A DNA stretch of 64,000 nucleotides, from assembly GCA_964575335.1 (NCBI GenBank), contig CAZNPU010000006.1:62001-126000 (forward strand), written 5' to 3'. The translations under genes were made by a program, and so were the position numbers. Below, one piece after another: positions 55,993-64,000 of this stretch; the first letter of the stretch is position 1, and each line of letters opens with the position of its first letter. The notes under the pieces were generated by a model. That model was not told the origin of the DNA. It saw only the letters and a list, made by a program, of their open reading frames with translations, and did no database searches. This DNA comes from CAZNPU01 sp964575335 (GTDB lineage Bacteria > Planctomycetota > Phycisphaerae > Phycisphaerales > SM1A02).

Positions 55993-57411
55993 ATGAAGAC
56001 GCTCTGGAACCTGCTCACAACCACGTTCAACGACTTCATGGCTGACAAGGCCCTGACGCTCGCTGCCGCCATCGCGTTCTACACCATTTTCTCCCTCGGG
56101 CCGGTGCTGGTCATTGTGATTGCGGTTGCCGGCTTTGTGTGGGGCGAGCAGGCGGTGGAAGGCGAGCTGGTGTCGCAGATCAGCGGCACCGTGGGCGAAG
56201 GGCCTGCGCAGCAGATAGAAACTGTCATTCGCAACGCCAGCCGCGGCGCTCAGGGGATTGTCGCCACAATCATCAGCGTTGTGCTGCTGATCATCGCTGC
56301 GACGGGCGTGTTCAGCCAGGTGAAGGATTCGCTCAATACGGTGTGGGATGTCAGACCGAAAAGGGGGCTTGGCGTCTGGGGCATCATTCGTGATCGCCTC
56401 TTTGCATTTCTTGTGGTTCTGGGCATCGCCATCCTGCTGCTGCTGGTGTTGATTGCCAGCACGGTTACCGCTGCAATCAGCGATGCGCTTCCCATTCCGC
56501 CGCTGGTCATGTCGCTCATCGACATTGCCGCCTCATTCGTAATCGTGACGGTCGCATTCGCTGCGATATTCAAGTGGCTGCCGGATGTGAAAATCGCCTG
56601 GCGCGATGTATGGGCGGGCGCAGCAGTGACAGCCATTCTCTTTGCCCTGGGCAAATACGCTTTGGGTATTTACCTTGGCTACACATCAACCGCATCGGTC
56701 TACGGCGCTGCGGGGTCGCTCATTCTTGTGCTGCTGTGGGTGTACTACAGCGCGCTGATTTTTCTGTTTGGTGCAGAGTTTACGCAGGTGTACGCCAGGC
56801 GGTGGGGCAAAGACATTCGCCCGAGCAAGTACGCAGAGCGTGTTGGCGATCTGGAACGCGAGCAGCGAGGGTTGAGTGTTGACAAGTCGCATCAGCGAGA
56901 AAGCCGGCCGGAGAAAGATCGAGATGCAGAACGGCGCGAGCCGGCGACGATTTCCGCTGCACAGCAGCATAACGAGCGAGGCCATCGCCACGAGCCAGCA
57001 GGCCGCATGCAGGAATCACGTGAAGAAGAACAGCGACGCCGCAACTCCATCGAGTCGATCAGACCGCCTGCCGGCAACATTGGTGAAACAGAGGATAAAA
57101 CAGGGGATGAAACGGGCAGCGCAACGACGGTCACGCAGCCTCACCGCCAGCATATGCCCGCTGCGTCATTGCCATCGCCATCGCCACCGCCATCGTCACT
57201 GTCAAGGCAGGGCGACGCCGGGCCGGAGATCAAACGCGGCTTGATGGTCGCCCTTGCGACATTGGCAGGCAGTGCGCTGCTGATCGCCGCCGCTCGTAAT
57301 GGGGAGCAGCGTGATCGGCAACGACGCCTTTCTGCGGAAAGGCGTTTGCGCCGCGAGCAGCGAGCATCGCAAATATCAAAACAGCTTCGCACGGGGCAAC
57401 GCCGGCGTTGA
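55993..57411 (+). CDS. YihY/BrkB-family membrane protein with long C-terminal extension
   Basis: A 472-residue protein. Residues 1-285 form the six-helix YihY/BrkB core, with FYTIFSLGPVLVIVIAVAGF, SLNTVWDVRPKRG and YGAAGSLILVLLWVYYSALI as conserved blocks. Residues 286-472 are an extension: a strongly charged Glu/Arg/Gln/His-rich stretch (about 295-380), a Ser/Pro patch (SLPSPSPPPSSL), then one further helix (about 417-435, GLMVALATLAGSALLIAA) and a basic tail. The family was once called ribonuclease BN, but it is an inner-membrane protein of unclear function. The gene begins at ATG 55993. The patch near 57170-57205 is DNA simple-repeat-like (CATCGC units). Confidence 0.88.
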   Translation: MKTLWNLLTTTFNDFMADKALTLAAAIAFYTIFSLGPVLVIVIAVAGFVWGEQAVEGELVSQISGTVGEGPAQQIETVIRNASRGAQGIVATIISVVLLIIAATGVFSQVKDSLNTVWDVRPKRGLGVWGIIRDRLFAFLVVLGIAILLLLVLIASTVTAAISDALPIPPLVMSLIDIAASFVIVTVAFAAIFKWLPDVKIAWRDVWAGAAVTAILFALGKYALGIYLGYTSTASVYGAAGSLILVLLWVYYSALIFLFGAEFTQVYARRWGKDIRPSKYAERVGDLEREQRGLSVDKSHQRESRPEKDRDAERREPATISAAQQHNERGHRHEPAGRMQESREEEQRRRNSIESIRPPAGNIGETEDKTGDETGSATTVTQPHRQHMPAASLPSPSPPPSSLSRQGDAGPEIKRGLMVALATLAGSALLIAAARNGEQRDRQRRLSAERRLRREQRASQISKQLRTGQRRR

Positions 57412-57502
57412 CTGTGCGGTTGCAAACCACATGTGCTGGCTGCACCATAGGTGAGGTTGCGCCTGCGCTGCTGCGGGTGCATTTGCAACAGGATCTTGCT
57501 GC

Positions 57503-57859
57503 GTGCCTCACAATCACGACAACGCTCATTTGACGCCGCTGAAGGCTTTCGAGACGCTCGAGCTTCGTGTTGGCCGAGTGCTGCGTGCCGAACCCAACGA
57601 GAAGGCCCGCAAGCCCTCCTACAAGCTGTGGATTGATTTTGGCCCTCTGGGCCAGAAGCAGTCCAGCGCGCAGTTGACCGATCTGTACACCCCGGATGAT
57701 CTGGCCGGTCGGCTCGTGATTGCAGCGACCAATCTGGGAGTTCGCAAAATTGCCGGGTTCGATTCGGAGGTTTTAGTGCTGGGGCTGCCTGATGAGCAGG
57801 GCCGGGTTGTCCTGCTCGCAGTGGAGCGCGACGTGCCGCTGGGCGGGCGGGTTTATTGA
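57503..57859 (+). CDS. csaA: CsaA-like tRNA-binding-domain protein
   Basis: A 118-residue protein of the size of Bacillus CsaA and made of one EMAP/tRNA-binding OB-fold. Conserved elements: LELRVGRVL, the KQSSAQLTDLY block, VIAATNLGVRKIAGFDSEVLVLG and VPLGGRVY. CsaA is a dimeric protein with export-chaperone and tRNA-binding activity. Its start is the GTG at 57503, preceded by CAGGA; no ATG is available near it. It lies between the BrkB gene and the bactofilin gene on the same strand. Confidence 0.92.
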   Translation: MPHNHDNAHLTPLKAFETLELRVGRVLRAEPNEKARKPSYKLWIDFGPLGQKQSSAQLTDLYTPDDLAGRLVIAATNLGVRKIAGFDSEVLVLGLPDEQGRVVLLAVERDVPLGGRVY

Positions 57860-58069
57860 ATTGAGGCCGAAAATTTGGCGTCGCAAGCCGCCTAGCTGCG
57901 TCATGGCGGGCAATCTGTCACAGTCGCGCAATTCTGGCCGGTTGAGTTCGCCACGATCGGCTTGCTTTACGGTAGCATGTTGCACTGCACAGTTGCGGCC
58001 GGTGCTGCCGGACCGCTTCAGATTCAGACTCGGAAACGCCATCCGGAAACGGACAGGAGAACATTGACA

Positions 58070-58501
58070 ATGGCTGACGCAAATCAGGAATACGGCACCG
58101 TCATCGGGGCCGACGCTGTTTTTAAGGGCGACCTCAGCTTTGATTCCGCCGCAAAGCTTTTGGGCAAGTTTGAAGGTTCCATCACCGCCAAGGGCAAGGT
58201 CCATGTGGCCGACGGTTCGGAATGCCGCGCAACCGTCAAGGCAAAGGAAATCTCCGTCGAGGGCCAGATTGAAGGAAACGTGGAAGCGACCGATCGCCTG
58301 GAACTCAAAGCCAAAGGCGCGATCATCGGCGATGTCGTTGCCGCTCGCATGGTTATGGCTGATGGCGCTTCGATTGACGGCCACTGTCGCATCGGCGTCA
58401 ACGGCCAGAGCAGCAATCGCTCGGCAGCAGCCTCTCCCAGCACCACTGAGGTCAAACCCAGCGGAGCGCCTCAGGGGGTTGCAGGCGTGAAAACCAAGTA
58501 A
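58070..58501 (+). CDS. Bactofilin
   Basis: A 143-residue bactofilin (DUF583) of normal size. A short N-terminus leads into repeated beta-helix rungs: TVIGADAVFKGDLSFDSAAK, LLGKFEGSITAKGKVHV, SECRATVKAKEISVEGQIEG and AKGAIIGDVVAARMVM. A disordered Ser/Pro/Gly/Ala tail ends it. It polymerises into cytoplasmic filaments involved in cell shape, stalk or surface structure. ATG 58070 has AGGAG ten bases upstream. A second bactofilin-like gene, with a zinc ribbon, lies 2.5 kb away. Confidence 0.93.
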   Translation: MADANQEYGTVIGADAVFKGDLSFDSAAKLLGKFEGSITAKGKVHVADGSECRATVKAKEISVEGQIEGNVEATDRLELKAKGAIIGDVVAARMVMADGASIDGHCRIGVNGQSSNRSAAASPSTTEVKPSGAPQGVAGVKTK

Positions 58502-58773
58502 GTCAGCAGGCGTAAGCCGTAGCGGTTTCATTCCGCAGTTTGCCCGCAGCAAACACGTGCCGATCGAACGCGCCGCTGCTGAAGCGGCGTGAGCGCGGTC
58601 GGTGTGTCCGGGAATTGAACCTATCGCAGCAATCTCGGCTTGCCCAAAGGGCAGCGGTGCGATCTCCGCGCCTCGGCAGGTTGCCCTATTCCGTTGCGCT
58701 GGCTGTAGATGCGCATATCGCCACCCTAGCATGGCGTGGGGGACACGCCCATTGACTGGGAGGTTACCACGCC

Positions 58774-59064
58774 ATGAACCGACATGTGTTTCTTGTTGCC
58801 GATCTGATCGTGAGTCTCGTTGTCGCGGTCGTGGCCCACTTCGATCCCAAGCCCGATGCCGCCGCTCAACCCGAGGCGTCCATCGATGAGGTTGCGGTAA
58901 CGATGACAAAGGCAGGGGCAGAGACAGACGCTAAGTCTCAAGCCGCTGCCGATGCTGCCAACGCTGCTGCGGTGGACAGTCAACCTGATGCAGATCAGAG
59001 CAAAGCGATTGACGAATTATTGTTGAGTTACGAATTCTCCCCCGTTGCGCAGCCGGCAAGGTAA
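58774..59064 (+). CDS. Small exported or membrane-anchored protein, unknown
   Basis: A 96-residue protein starting with a hydrophobic segment (FLVADLIVSLVVAVVAHF) and continuing as an Ala/Asp/Glu-rich, probably disordered chain with QAAADAANAAAVDSQPDADQ. The segment FDPKPDAAAQPEA follows the helix. No family recognised; GGGAGG lies upstream at a long spacing of about 11 bases. It follows the bactofilin gene by 272 bases, a gap in which I saw no other gene. Coding status is uncertain because its Ala-rich composition can arise by chance in GC-rich DNA. Confidence 0.5.
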   Translation: MNRHVFLVADLIVSLVVAVVAHFDPKPDAAAQPEASIDEVAVTMTKAGAETDAKSQAAADAANAAAVDSQPDADQSKAIDELLLSYEFSPVAQPAR

Positions 59065-59249
59065 TCAGCCGATCAACAGCTCGCTCGCCTCAATTTACTA
59101 TTGGTCATCCAACAAGCAATCAGTCAGGCCGAGGCGGCGGGCGCCTGGTTGTTCAGCAACCAGACGCAGCCCCGGCTTGACGGGTTCGACGCTCATGGCG
59201 TTGCGCTTTGCGCAAGGTGCGCAAGAACCGGTCAATCAATCTCATTCAC

Positions 59250-60854
59250 TTACGTTCCAATTTTCTCGGCCAGGAACGCTGCGACCTTGTCAATGGCAAT
59301 GCGCTCCTGGGTTTGCGTATCACGATCGCGCACCGTCACGGTTTGATCGCTCAGCGAATCGCCGTCGATCGTGAAACAGTACGGCGTGCCTGCTTCGTCC
59401 ATTCGCGCATAACGCTTGCCGATCGACTGCTTTTCATCAAACTGCACGTTCCACTTCTTGCGCAGTTCGTGATAGAGCTTCTCAGCCATCTCCGGCATGC
59501 CGTCCTTGTTCACAAGCGGGAACACCGCCGCCTTGATCGGAGCCATGCGCGGATGGAACTTCATGTACACGCCGCTGGCGCGTGACGGATCGGGCGTGTA
59601 CGCCTCGCAGATCAGCGCCAGCGTGCCGCGGTCTGCGCCTGCGGAAGGCTCGATCACGTGCGGGAAGTAGCGTGAACGCTTCTGGATTTCTTCCTTCGGC
59701 AGGCCTTCGTTCTGCAGTTTCACCTGCAGGTCCTGATCGAAGTACATCAGCTTGTCGCCCTTGCCGGTGAACTTGGCATGTTGCCGCAGGTCGTAATCGC
59801 TGCGATGGGCGACGCCTTCCAGTTCGCCAAAGCCCGGAGCGGTGAAGGGGAAGCGGTATTCGATGTCGGATGTGCCTGCGCCTTCCTTGGCGTAGTGCGC
59901 CAGTTCATCCTTCTCGTGTTCTCGAAGCTGCAAGTTCGCGCTTGTCAGTCCAACGCTCTGCCACCACTCGTAACGGTTTTGGCGCCAGAAGGCGTACCAC
60001 TCGCGGGCGGTGTCGGGATGAATGAAGAACTCGATTTCCATCTGCTCGAACTCGCGCGAGCGGAAGGTGAAGTTGCGGGGCGTGACTTCATTGCGGAAGG
60101 CCTTGCCCTGCTGCGCGATGCCGAAGGGAACCTTGACGCGCGAAGTATCGACGACGTTCCAGAAGTTGACGAAGATGCCCTGTGCAGTCTCGGGGCGGAG
60201 ATACGCCTTTGATTCCTCATCGCGCACCGCACCGACGTAGGTTTCGAACATGAGGTTGAACTGGCGCGGTTCGGTGAGCGTGCCGGGCGACTTCACATCA
60301 GGGCCGACCGTGATTGCGATTTCTTCGCGTGACAGTGATGTGAAAGAGCAGTAATCAAGTTCCTCATCCGCGATCTTGCGCTTCTTTTCTTTCTCAAGTT
60401 TCTTTCGAGCCGAAGCGCGTGACTCATCATCACCTTCGAGGAATGTATAAATCAATCCTTCCTTATCGCCGCGTACACCCATGCAGATCAGGTGATCGGC
60501 GCGGTAACGCATTTTTGTTTCCCGGCAATCCACCATTGGATCGTTGAATCCGCTGACGTGCCCCGACGCTTCCCACACCTTGGGATGCATGATGATGGTG
60601 GTATCGAGGCCGACCATTTCGACGGGTCTGCCGTCGGGGCCGATGAGTTCCTTTTGCACCACGTCCTGCCACCAGGCGTTCTTGAGGTTGCGCTTGAGTT
60701 CCGCACCCAGAGGGCCGTAGTCCCAGAAGCCGTTGATGCCGCCGTAGATTTCCGACGACTGGAAGATGAATCCTCGCCGCCTGCACAGGGCGACGATGTC
60801 ATCCATGCTCTTGACGGTGGGGGCGGTGTTTTCGATCGCAGTGGTCTTGCTCAT
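59250..60854 (-). CDS. glyQS: Glycyl-tRNA synthetase, dimeric (alpha2) type
   Basis: A 534-residue class II synthetase of the single-chain dimeric type found in Gram-positives, archaea and eukaryotes, not the two-gene bacterial tetramer type. It charges tRNA-Gly. Visible are the N-terminal block LCRRRGFIFQSSEIYGG, motif 1 region FWDYGPLGAELKRN, motif 2 FRNEVTPRNFTFRSREFEQM, motif 3 region GVAHRSDYDLRQHAKFTG and the C-terminal anticodon-binding domain ending VAAFLAEKIG. The start is placed at the ATG 60854 that matches family N-termini; the frame is open to 61040 but that stretch has no similarity. Downstream of pdxA on the same strand. Confidence 0.95.
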   Translation of the reverse strand: MSKTTAIENTAPTVKSMDDIVALCRRRGFIFQSSEIYGGINGFWDYGPLGAELKRNLKNAWWQDVVQKELIGPDGRPVEMVGLDTTIIMHPKVWEASGHVSGFNDPMVDCRETKMRYRADHLICMGVRGDKEGLIYTFLEGDDESRASARKKLEKEKKRKIADEELDYCSFTSLSREEIAITVGPDVKSPGTLTEPRQFNLMFETYVGAVRDEESKAYLRPETAQGIFVNFWNVVDTSRVKVPFGIAQQGKAFRNEVTPRNFTFRSREFEQMEIEFFIHPDTAREWYAFWRQNRYEWWQSVGLTSANLQLREHEKDELAHYAKEGAGTSDIEYRFPFTAPGFGELEGVAHRSDYDLRQHAKFTGKGDKLMYFDQDLQVKLQNEGLPKEEIQKRSRYFPHVIEPSAGADRGTLALICEAYTPDPSRASGVYMKFHPRMAPIKAAVFPLVNKDGMPEMAEKLYHELRKKWNVQFDEKQSIGKRYARMDEAGTPYCFTIDGDSLSDQTVTVRDRDTQTQERIAIDKVAAFLAEKIGT

Positions 60855-60984
60855 AGGGCAGTGATCGTAGGCGAAAAGCCCGGATGCCAAAAGGCCAGCA
60901 CGTCTCAATGCACATGCATTTTGACGGGTTGATGGGTTGAACAACAATGGACAAGTCGGATCGGCGTTGGCTGTGCGTTTATTC

Positions 60985-62076
60985 TTACGCTGCCGATTCG
61001 CTCTCGCGCTCATCCGCAGCCGTGGGCGCGACGCCTGCAATGCGGTTGGTCGCCAGTTGCACCGCCAGTTCGATCGCTGCCTTCATCGAGCCTTCGCTGG
61101 CGGTGTTGGTGCCGGCAATGTCAAATGCAGTGCCGTGATCAGGGCTGGTGCGAATGATCGGCAGGCCGATGGTCCAGTTCACCGCTTTATCCCAGCCCAG
61201 CAGCTTCACGGGGATCAGGCCCTGGTCGTGGTACATCGCCACCACCAGGTCGTAATCGCCCGCAGCAGCACGAATGAAGATCGTGTCAGCGGGGAACGGT
61301 CCGCGGGCATCAATTCCCGCATCACGCGCAACGCGAATGGCCGGCTCGATCAGGCGCGATTCCTCATCGCCGAACTGGCCGTTCTCACCCGCGTGGGGAT
61401 TCAGACCGCATACTGCGATCCTCGGCCGGGGAATGCCAAGCTGCATGCACGCCTGATGTCCCAGGTCGATCGGATCGAACACTCTGCCGATGGTGAGCGT
61501 GTTGCGAATGTCCATCAGCGGGATGTGCGTAGTGGCCAGCGCGACGCGCAGACGCGGTGAAACAAACATCATCGCGTGCCGCTTGGCTTTGGTGCGATGG
61601 GCGAACAGCTCGGTATGGCCAGGCCAGTTGGCAAAGCCAGCCATCACCCACGACTCCTTGCAGATCGGCCCGGTGACAACCGCATCGAGGTGGCGCGGAT
61701 GCTCTGCAGGCAAGAGGGCGTCGCCAATGGCTTCCTCAACAAATGCCTTGGAAGCGATGCCGCCCATCTTCGATGGCGCGTGGGGAATCTTCACCAAGCC
61801 ATCGAACTCATCAAAATCCAGCACCACGATGTCTTCGTAAATTTTCCGAGTGGTGCGATCGGAATCGTGCTGCACGCGGTACCAGAACGGCTCAAGCTCC
61901 TGCCGATCCGCAGCGTAGGTGAGCAGTTCGTTCAGACCATAAATCACAAAGCGAGCCTGGCGGCGAAAATCGCGATCAGCCAGCGCTTTGATGATCACTT
62001 CAGGGCCGATGCCGGCCGGATCGCCCATGGTGATGCCGATGGTGGGCTTACGCAAATTGTCGGCCGGCGTGGTCAT
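60985..62076 (-). CDS. pdxA: 4-hydroxythreonine-4-phosphate dehydrogenase
   Basis: A 363-residue PdxA, of normal length plus a short Ala/Glu/Ser tail. It oxidises 4-phosphohydroxy-L-threonine in the deoxyxylulose-dependent route to pyridoxal phosphate. Conserved blocks: GITMGDPAGIGPEVIIKAL, VTGPICKESW, GHTELFAHRTKAK, NPHAGENGQFGDEE, AMYHDQGLIPVKLL and RTSPDHGTAFDIAG, including the metal-ligand His residues. It lies upstream of glyQS on the same strand. Pyridoxal phosphate is the cofactor of kynureninase in this window, though no link is implied. Confidence 0.96.
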   Translation of the reverse strand: MTTPADNLRKPTIGITMGDPAGIGPEVIIKALADRDFRRQARFVIYGLNELLTYAADRQELEPFWYRVQHDSDRTTRKIYEDIVVLDFDEFDGLVKIPHAPSKMGGIASKAFVEEAIGDALLPAEHPRHLDAVVTGPICKESWVMAGFANWPGHTELFAHRTKAKRHAMMFVSPRLRVALATTHIPLMDIRNTLTIGRVFDPIDLGHQACMQLGIPRPRIAVCGLNPHAGENGQFGDEESRLIEPAIRVARDAGIDARGPFPADTIFIRAAAGDYDLVVAMYHDQGLIPVKLLGWDKAVNWTIGLPIIRTSPDHGTAFDIAGTNTASEGSMKAAIELAVQLATNRIAGVAPTAADERESESAA

Positions 62077-62255
62077 TGGTCAAATGGTAGGCGAAGGGGA
62101 CATCGCAAGCGATTGGCTGAGCGTGGCAGGAAAGGGGAAACGTTCCGCAACACGTTGCCAGCACGATCGGCCATGCTGGACAAAACGCATGAAAACGCGT
62201 TGAAAGGGCCGGATACGGAATTGATGAGCGAATTGATTATCCACAAAACGCCGCG

Positions 62256-62948
62256 TTATTCCACGCCGGTCGTCATGTCCTGCACGCCGAGTGATTGAGC
62301 CATGTTCTCCACAATGCGGCGAAGCTGCGCGAGTTCCTGTTCAAGTTGGTCCACGCGGTGGCGCAGATCCGCATCGTTCGATGATGACGTTGCTGCGCTG
62401 GTGGCATATGCCTCCGGCATTGCGCCTGCAGCGGACGGGGCATCGATGGGATGCAGGTTCGGACACAGCAACTGCATGTATCGCGGCGCACGATCGCCCG
62501 GCGCGGGCGGCAGTTGCCTGACCAGAGGCTCCTGTCGATTCGCCAGGCTCTCAAGCACGTTCTTGACGACCTCGATCGATTCCAGCGGATGCATGCGCGA
62601 CGCTCTGCCGCGCAATTCGCCTGCGGTCTGCGGCCCGCGCAGCAGCAATTCCGCCAAGATGACCAATTCGCTTGTGCCGATCTCCAGCACATCGCGTGTG
62701 ACGTGGCGGTATTTTTCAACCCGGCTGCCGCTGAGCATGACTTCGCGCACCAGCCCCTTGGTGCGCAGGCCGTCGAGTCCTTCGAGCACCTGTTCATCGG
62801 TGTAGTTCGTAACCGGTTCGCGGTTGTTTTTCTGATTGCAGCCGTTGACCAGTGCGTTGAGCGTCAGCGGGTACTGTTGAGGCGTGGTTTGTGCTTTTTC
62901 AATCAGCACGCCGAGGATGCGCGATTCGATGGGATTCAACGTGATCAT
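62256..62948 (-). CDS. yceH: DUF480 protein, YceH-like
   Basis: A 230-residue protein with the YceH signature: NPIESRILGVLIEKAQTTP, YPLTLNALVNGCNQKNNREP and TELRG-like second winged-helix with LILAELLLRGPQTAGELRGRA. YceH proteins have two winged helix-turn-helix domains; their role is unknown. The C-terminus adds an Ala/Ser-rich linker and a coiled coil (LRHRVDQLEQELAQLRRIVE). The ATG at 62948 is the first codon of the match. Convergent in order with pdxA on the same strand, 180 bases apart. Confidence 0.92.
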   Translation of the reverse strand: MITLNPIESRILGVLIEKAQTTPQQYPLTLNALVNGCNQKNNREPVTNYTDEQVLEGLDGLRTKGLVREVMLSGSRVEKYRHVTRDVLEIGTSELVILAELLLRGPQTAGELRGRASRMHPLESIEVVKNVLESLANRQEPLVRQLPPAPGDRAPRYMQLLCPNLHPIDAPSAAGAMPEAYATSAATSSSNDADLRHRVDQLEQELAQLRRIVENMAQSLGVQDMTTGVE

Positions 62949-63017
62949 GGTGTGCAGGAATCGTGTGGTCTGTCGCAGGAGCAGCAGCGAAGTTCATGGA
63001 TCACTGCCGGCGTTTCG

Positions 63018-64000
63018 TCAGGGTTGAGACTCGTCATCGCCGAACAGGCGCCGCTTCGCCTCAACGTATCGCGCCATGGTGTTGGCTACAACATCATCGG
63101 GAAGTGCAGGGCCGGGCGGCTGCTTGGCCCATTTGCCGGCGGCAACAAGCTCCAGCAGATAGTTGCGCACATACTGTTTGTCGAAGCTTTGCTGATCACG
63201 GCCGGGTTCATATTCCTCAGCAGGCCAGAAGCGGGAGCTGTCGGGCGTCAGCACTTCATCAACCAGCAGCAGTTCGTCAGTCGGACGCCCGGCTTCATCC
63301 AGCGCGAAACCGAACTCAAACTTGGTATCGGCAAGGATGATGCCGCGCGATTCCGCATGCCTGGCTGCGCTGGCATAAATCCGAATCGACAAATCGCGCA
63401 GCCGCGACATCACCTCTCGTCCGGCAATGGCACACGCCTGCTCAAAGTCAATGTTCTCGTCATGTCCAACCGCTGCTTTGGTGGCGGGCGTAAAGATCGG
63501 TTCGGGAAGCCGATCGCATTGGCGGAGCCCCGCGGGCAAATTGATACCGCAGACGGATTGCGTCGCCTGATATTCAACCCACCCTGAGCCGGCGAGATAG
63601 CCGCGCACCACGCATTCAATCGGCACAACCTGGGCTGCACGGACCAGCATCATGCGGCCGGCGATAAGTGCGCGGTCTTCCGCAGACAGCAGCGGTACGT
63701 CATTGGGATCGGTTGAAAGCAGGTGATCGCGCACGATGTTTTCGCGGCGGATGTGCTCAAACCACTTGACGCTGATTTCCGTGAGCAGTTTTCCCTTGCC
63801 GGGAATCGGCGTGGGCATGACCACATCAAACGCACTGATGCGGTCGCTGGCGACAATGAGCACGCGCGGCTGGAGGTGATCTGCGGGTACCGTGTACATA
63901 TCGCGCACCTTGCCCTGTCGCCGGTTAGGCAGCGGCAGGTGCGTCTCAAAAACGCCTTGGGGCGTCGCGGTGGGGCCGGCGTGGTGCGTGTTGGCCGTCA
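63018..64000 (-). CDS. purC: Phosphoribosylaminoimidazole-succinocarboxamide synthase, 5' end at window edge
   Basis: A SAICAR synthetase with about 327 codons in the window. It joins aspartate to CAIR in purine synthesis. Family blocks: QGKVRDMYTVP, VASDRISAFDVVMPTPIPGKGKLL, PIECVVRGYLAGSGW, ILADTKFEFGF and LLVDEVLTPDSSRFWP. The frame is open from GTG 63908 up to the edge, and the upstream codons (ETHLPLPNRRQGKVRDMY) match the family, so the true start is further up. The last two bases at the edge read TG on the minus strand before ACG, consistent with an ATG cut by one base. Longer than the E. coli enzyme, like the eukaryote-type and many other bacterial forms. Confidence 0.93.
   Translation of the reverse strand, partial: TANTHHAGPTATPQGVFETHLPLPNRRQGKVRDMYTVPADHLQPRVLIVASDRISAFDVVMPTPIPGKGKLLTEISVKWFEHIRRENIVRDHLLSTDPNDVPLLSAEDRALIAGRMMLVRAAQVVPIECVVRGYLAGSGWVEYQATQSVCGINLPAGLRQCDRLPEPIFTPATKAAVGHDENIDFEQACAIAGREVMSRLRDLSIRIYASAARHAESRGIILADTKFEFGFALDEAGRPTDELLLVDEVLTPDSSRFWPAEEYEPGRDQQSFDKQYVRNYLLELVAAGKWAKQPPGPALPDDVVANTMARYVEAKRRLFGDDESQP

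Noticed and set aside
58601..58625. Minus-strand GGTTCAATTCCCGG resembling the T arm of a tRNA
   Set aside because: The bases before it (ATAGG) do not pair with the bases after it (CCCGG) to form a T stem, and no 5' acceptor strand complementary to ACACACC exists at the right distance. I could not fold a cloverleaf.

Overview
The window is a moderately GC-rich, densely coded bacterial chromosome segment with about 43 protein genes on both strands. I see no rRNA, tRNA, CRISPR array, prophage or insertion sequence. The source looks like a member of the Planctomycetota, probably class Phycisphaerae (inference). Reasons: three secreted proteins end in the dockerin-like tail 'APPGGDG..N.DDLL..I..WG.C', SecA is 1389 residues long, there are two bactofilin-type proteins, and a kynureninase/kynurenine monooxygenase pair is present. 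No marker gene here settles the taxonomy.

Layout. 1-5042 (+): end of aroA, an MsbA-like ABC exporter, then kynU and kmo. 5561-8944 (+): a large DUF4118-GAF-PAS-PAS-PAS histidine kinase with a degenerate receiver-like tail. 9561-14267 (-): deoxynucleotide supply, with B12-dependent ribonucleotide reductase (nrdJ) downstream of dCTP deaminase (dcd). Between them lie a palindromic element and a relic copy of the nrdJ 5' end. 14769-20010: pcrA helicase, a lipoprotein, queG and a beta-ureidopropionase-like amidase. 20594-23443: a secreted metzincin with a seven-repeat FG-GAP propeller. 23805-26106 (+): a three-gene overlapping operon of small membrane/stress proteins closed by a terminator. 26222-28678 (-): copA, divergent from a small Cys-containing exported protein. 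29482-33651 (+): secA with its terminator. 33722-36088 (-): SMR transporter, an unknown polytopic membrane protein, a His/Arg-rich exported protein. 36315-37631: an MFS transporter. 37758-45470: two paralogous secreted serine proteases (-) facing a large secreted zinc protease (+). 45767-50545: a PEP-CTERM-like protein, then an Lrp regulator and NatAB-type ABC exporter, then an exported LolA-like protein. 50804-54475: metH. 54613-59064: CPBP protease, Zn-ribbon mini-bactofilin, extended BrkB protein, csaA, bactofilin, a small exported protein. 59250-64000 (-): glyQS, pdxA, yceH, purC (cut by the window edge).

Themes. Three enzymes here depend on cobalamin (NrdJ, QueG, MetH). Envelope and secretion functions dominate the rest: SecA, three dockerin-tailed proteases, stress-operon membrane proteins and bactofilins.

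The most unusual sequence-level observation is a short C-rich repeat that lies in frame inside two unrelated genes, copA and metH. It is read in different frames and sits at a domain boundary or surface loop in each. The second is the relic nrdJ start separated from the intact gene by a palindromic element. No clearly new multi-gene defence or biosynthetic system was found. Start codons were moved inward from the longest reading frame where a Shine-Dalgarno sequence or family alignment favoured it; each case is noted.
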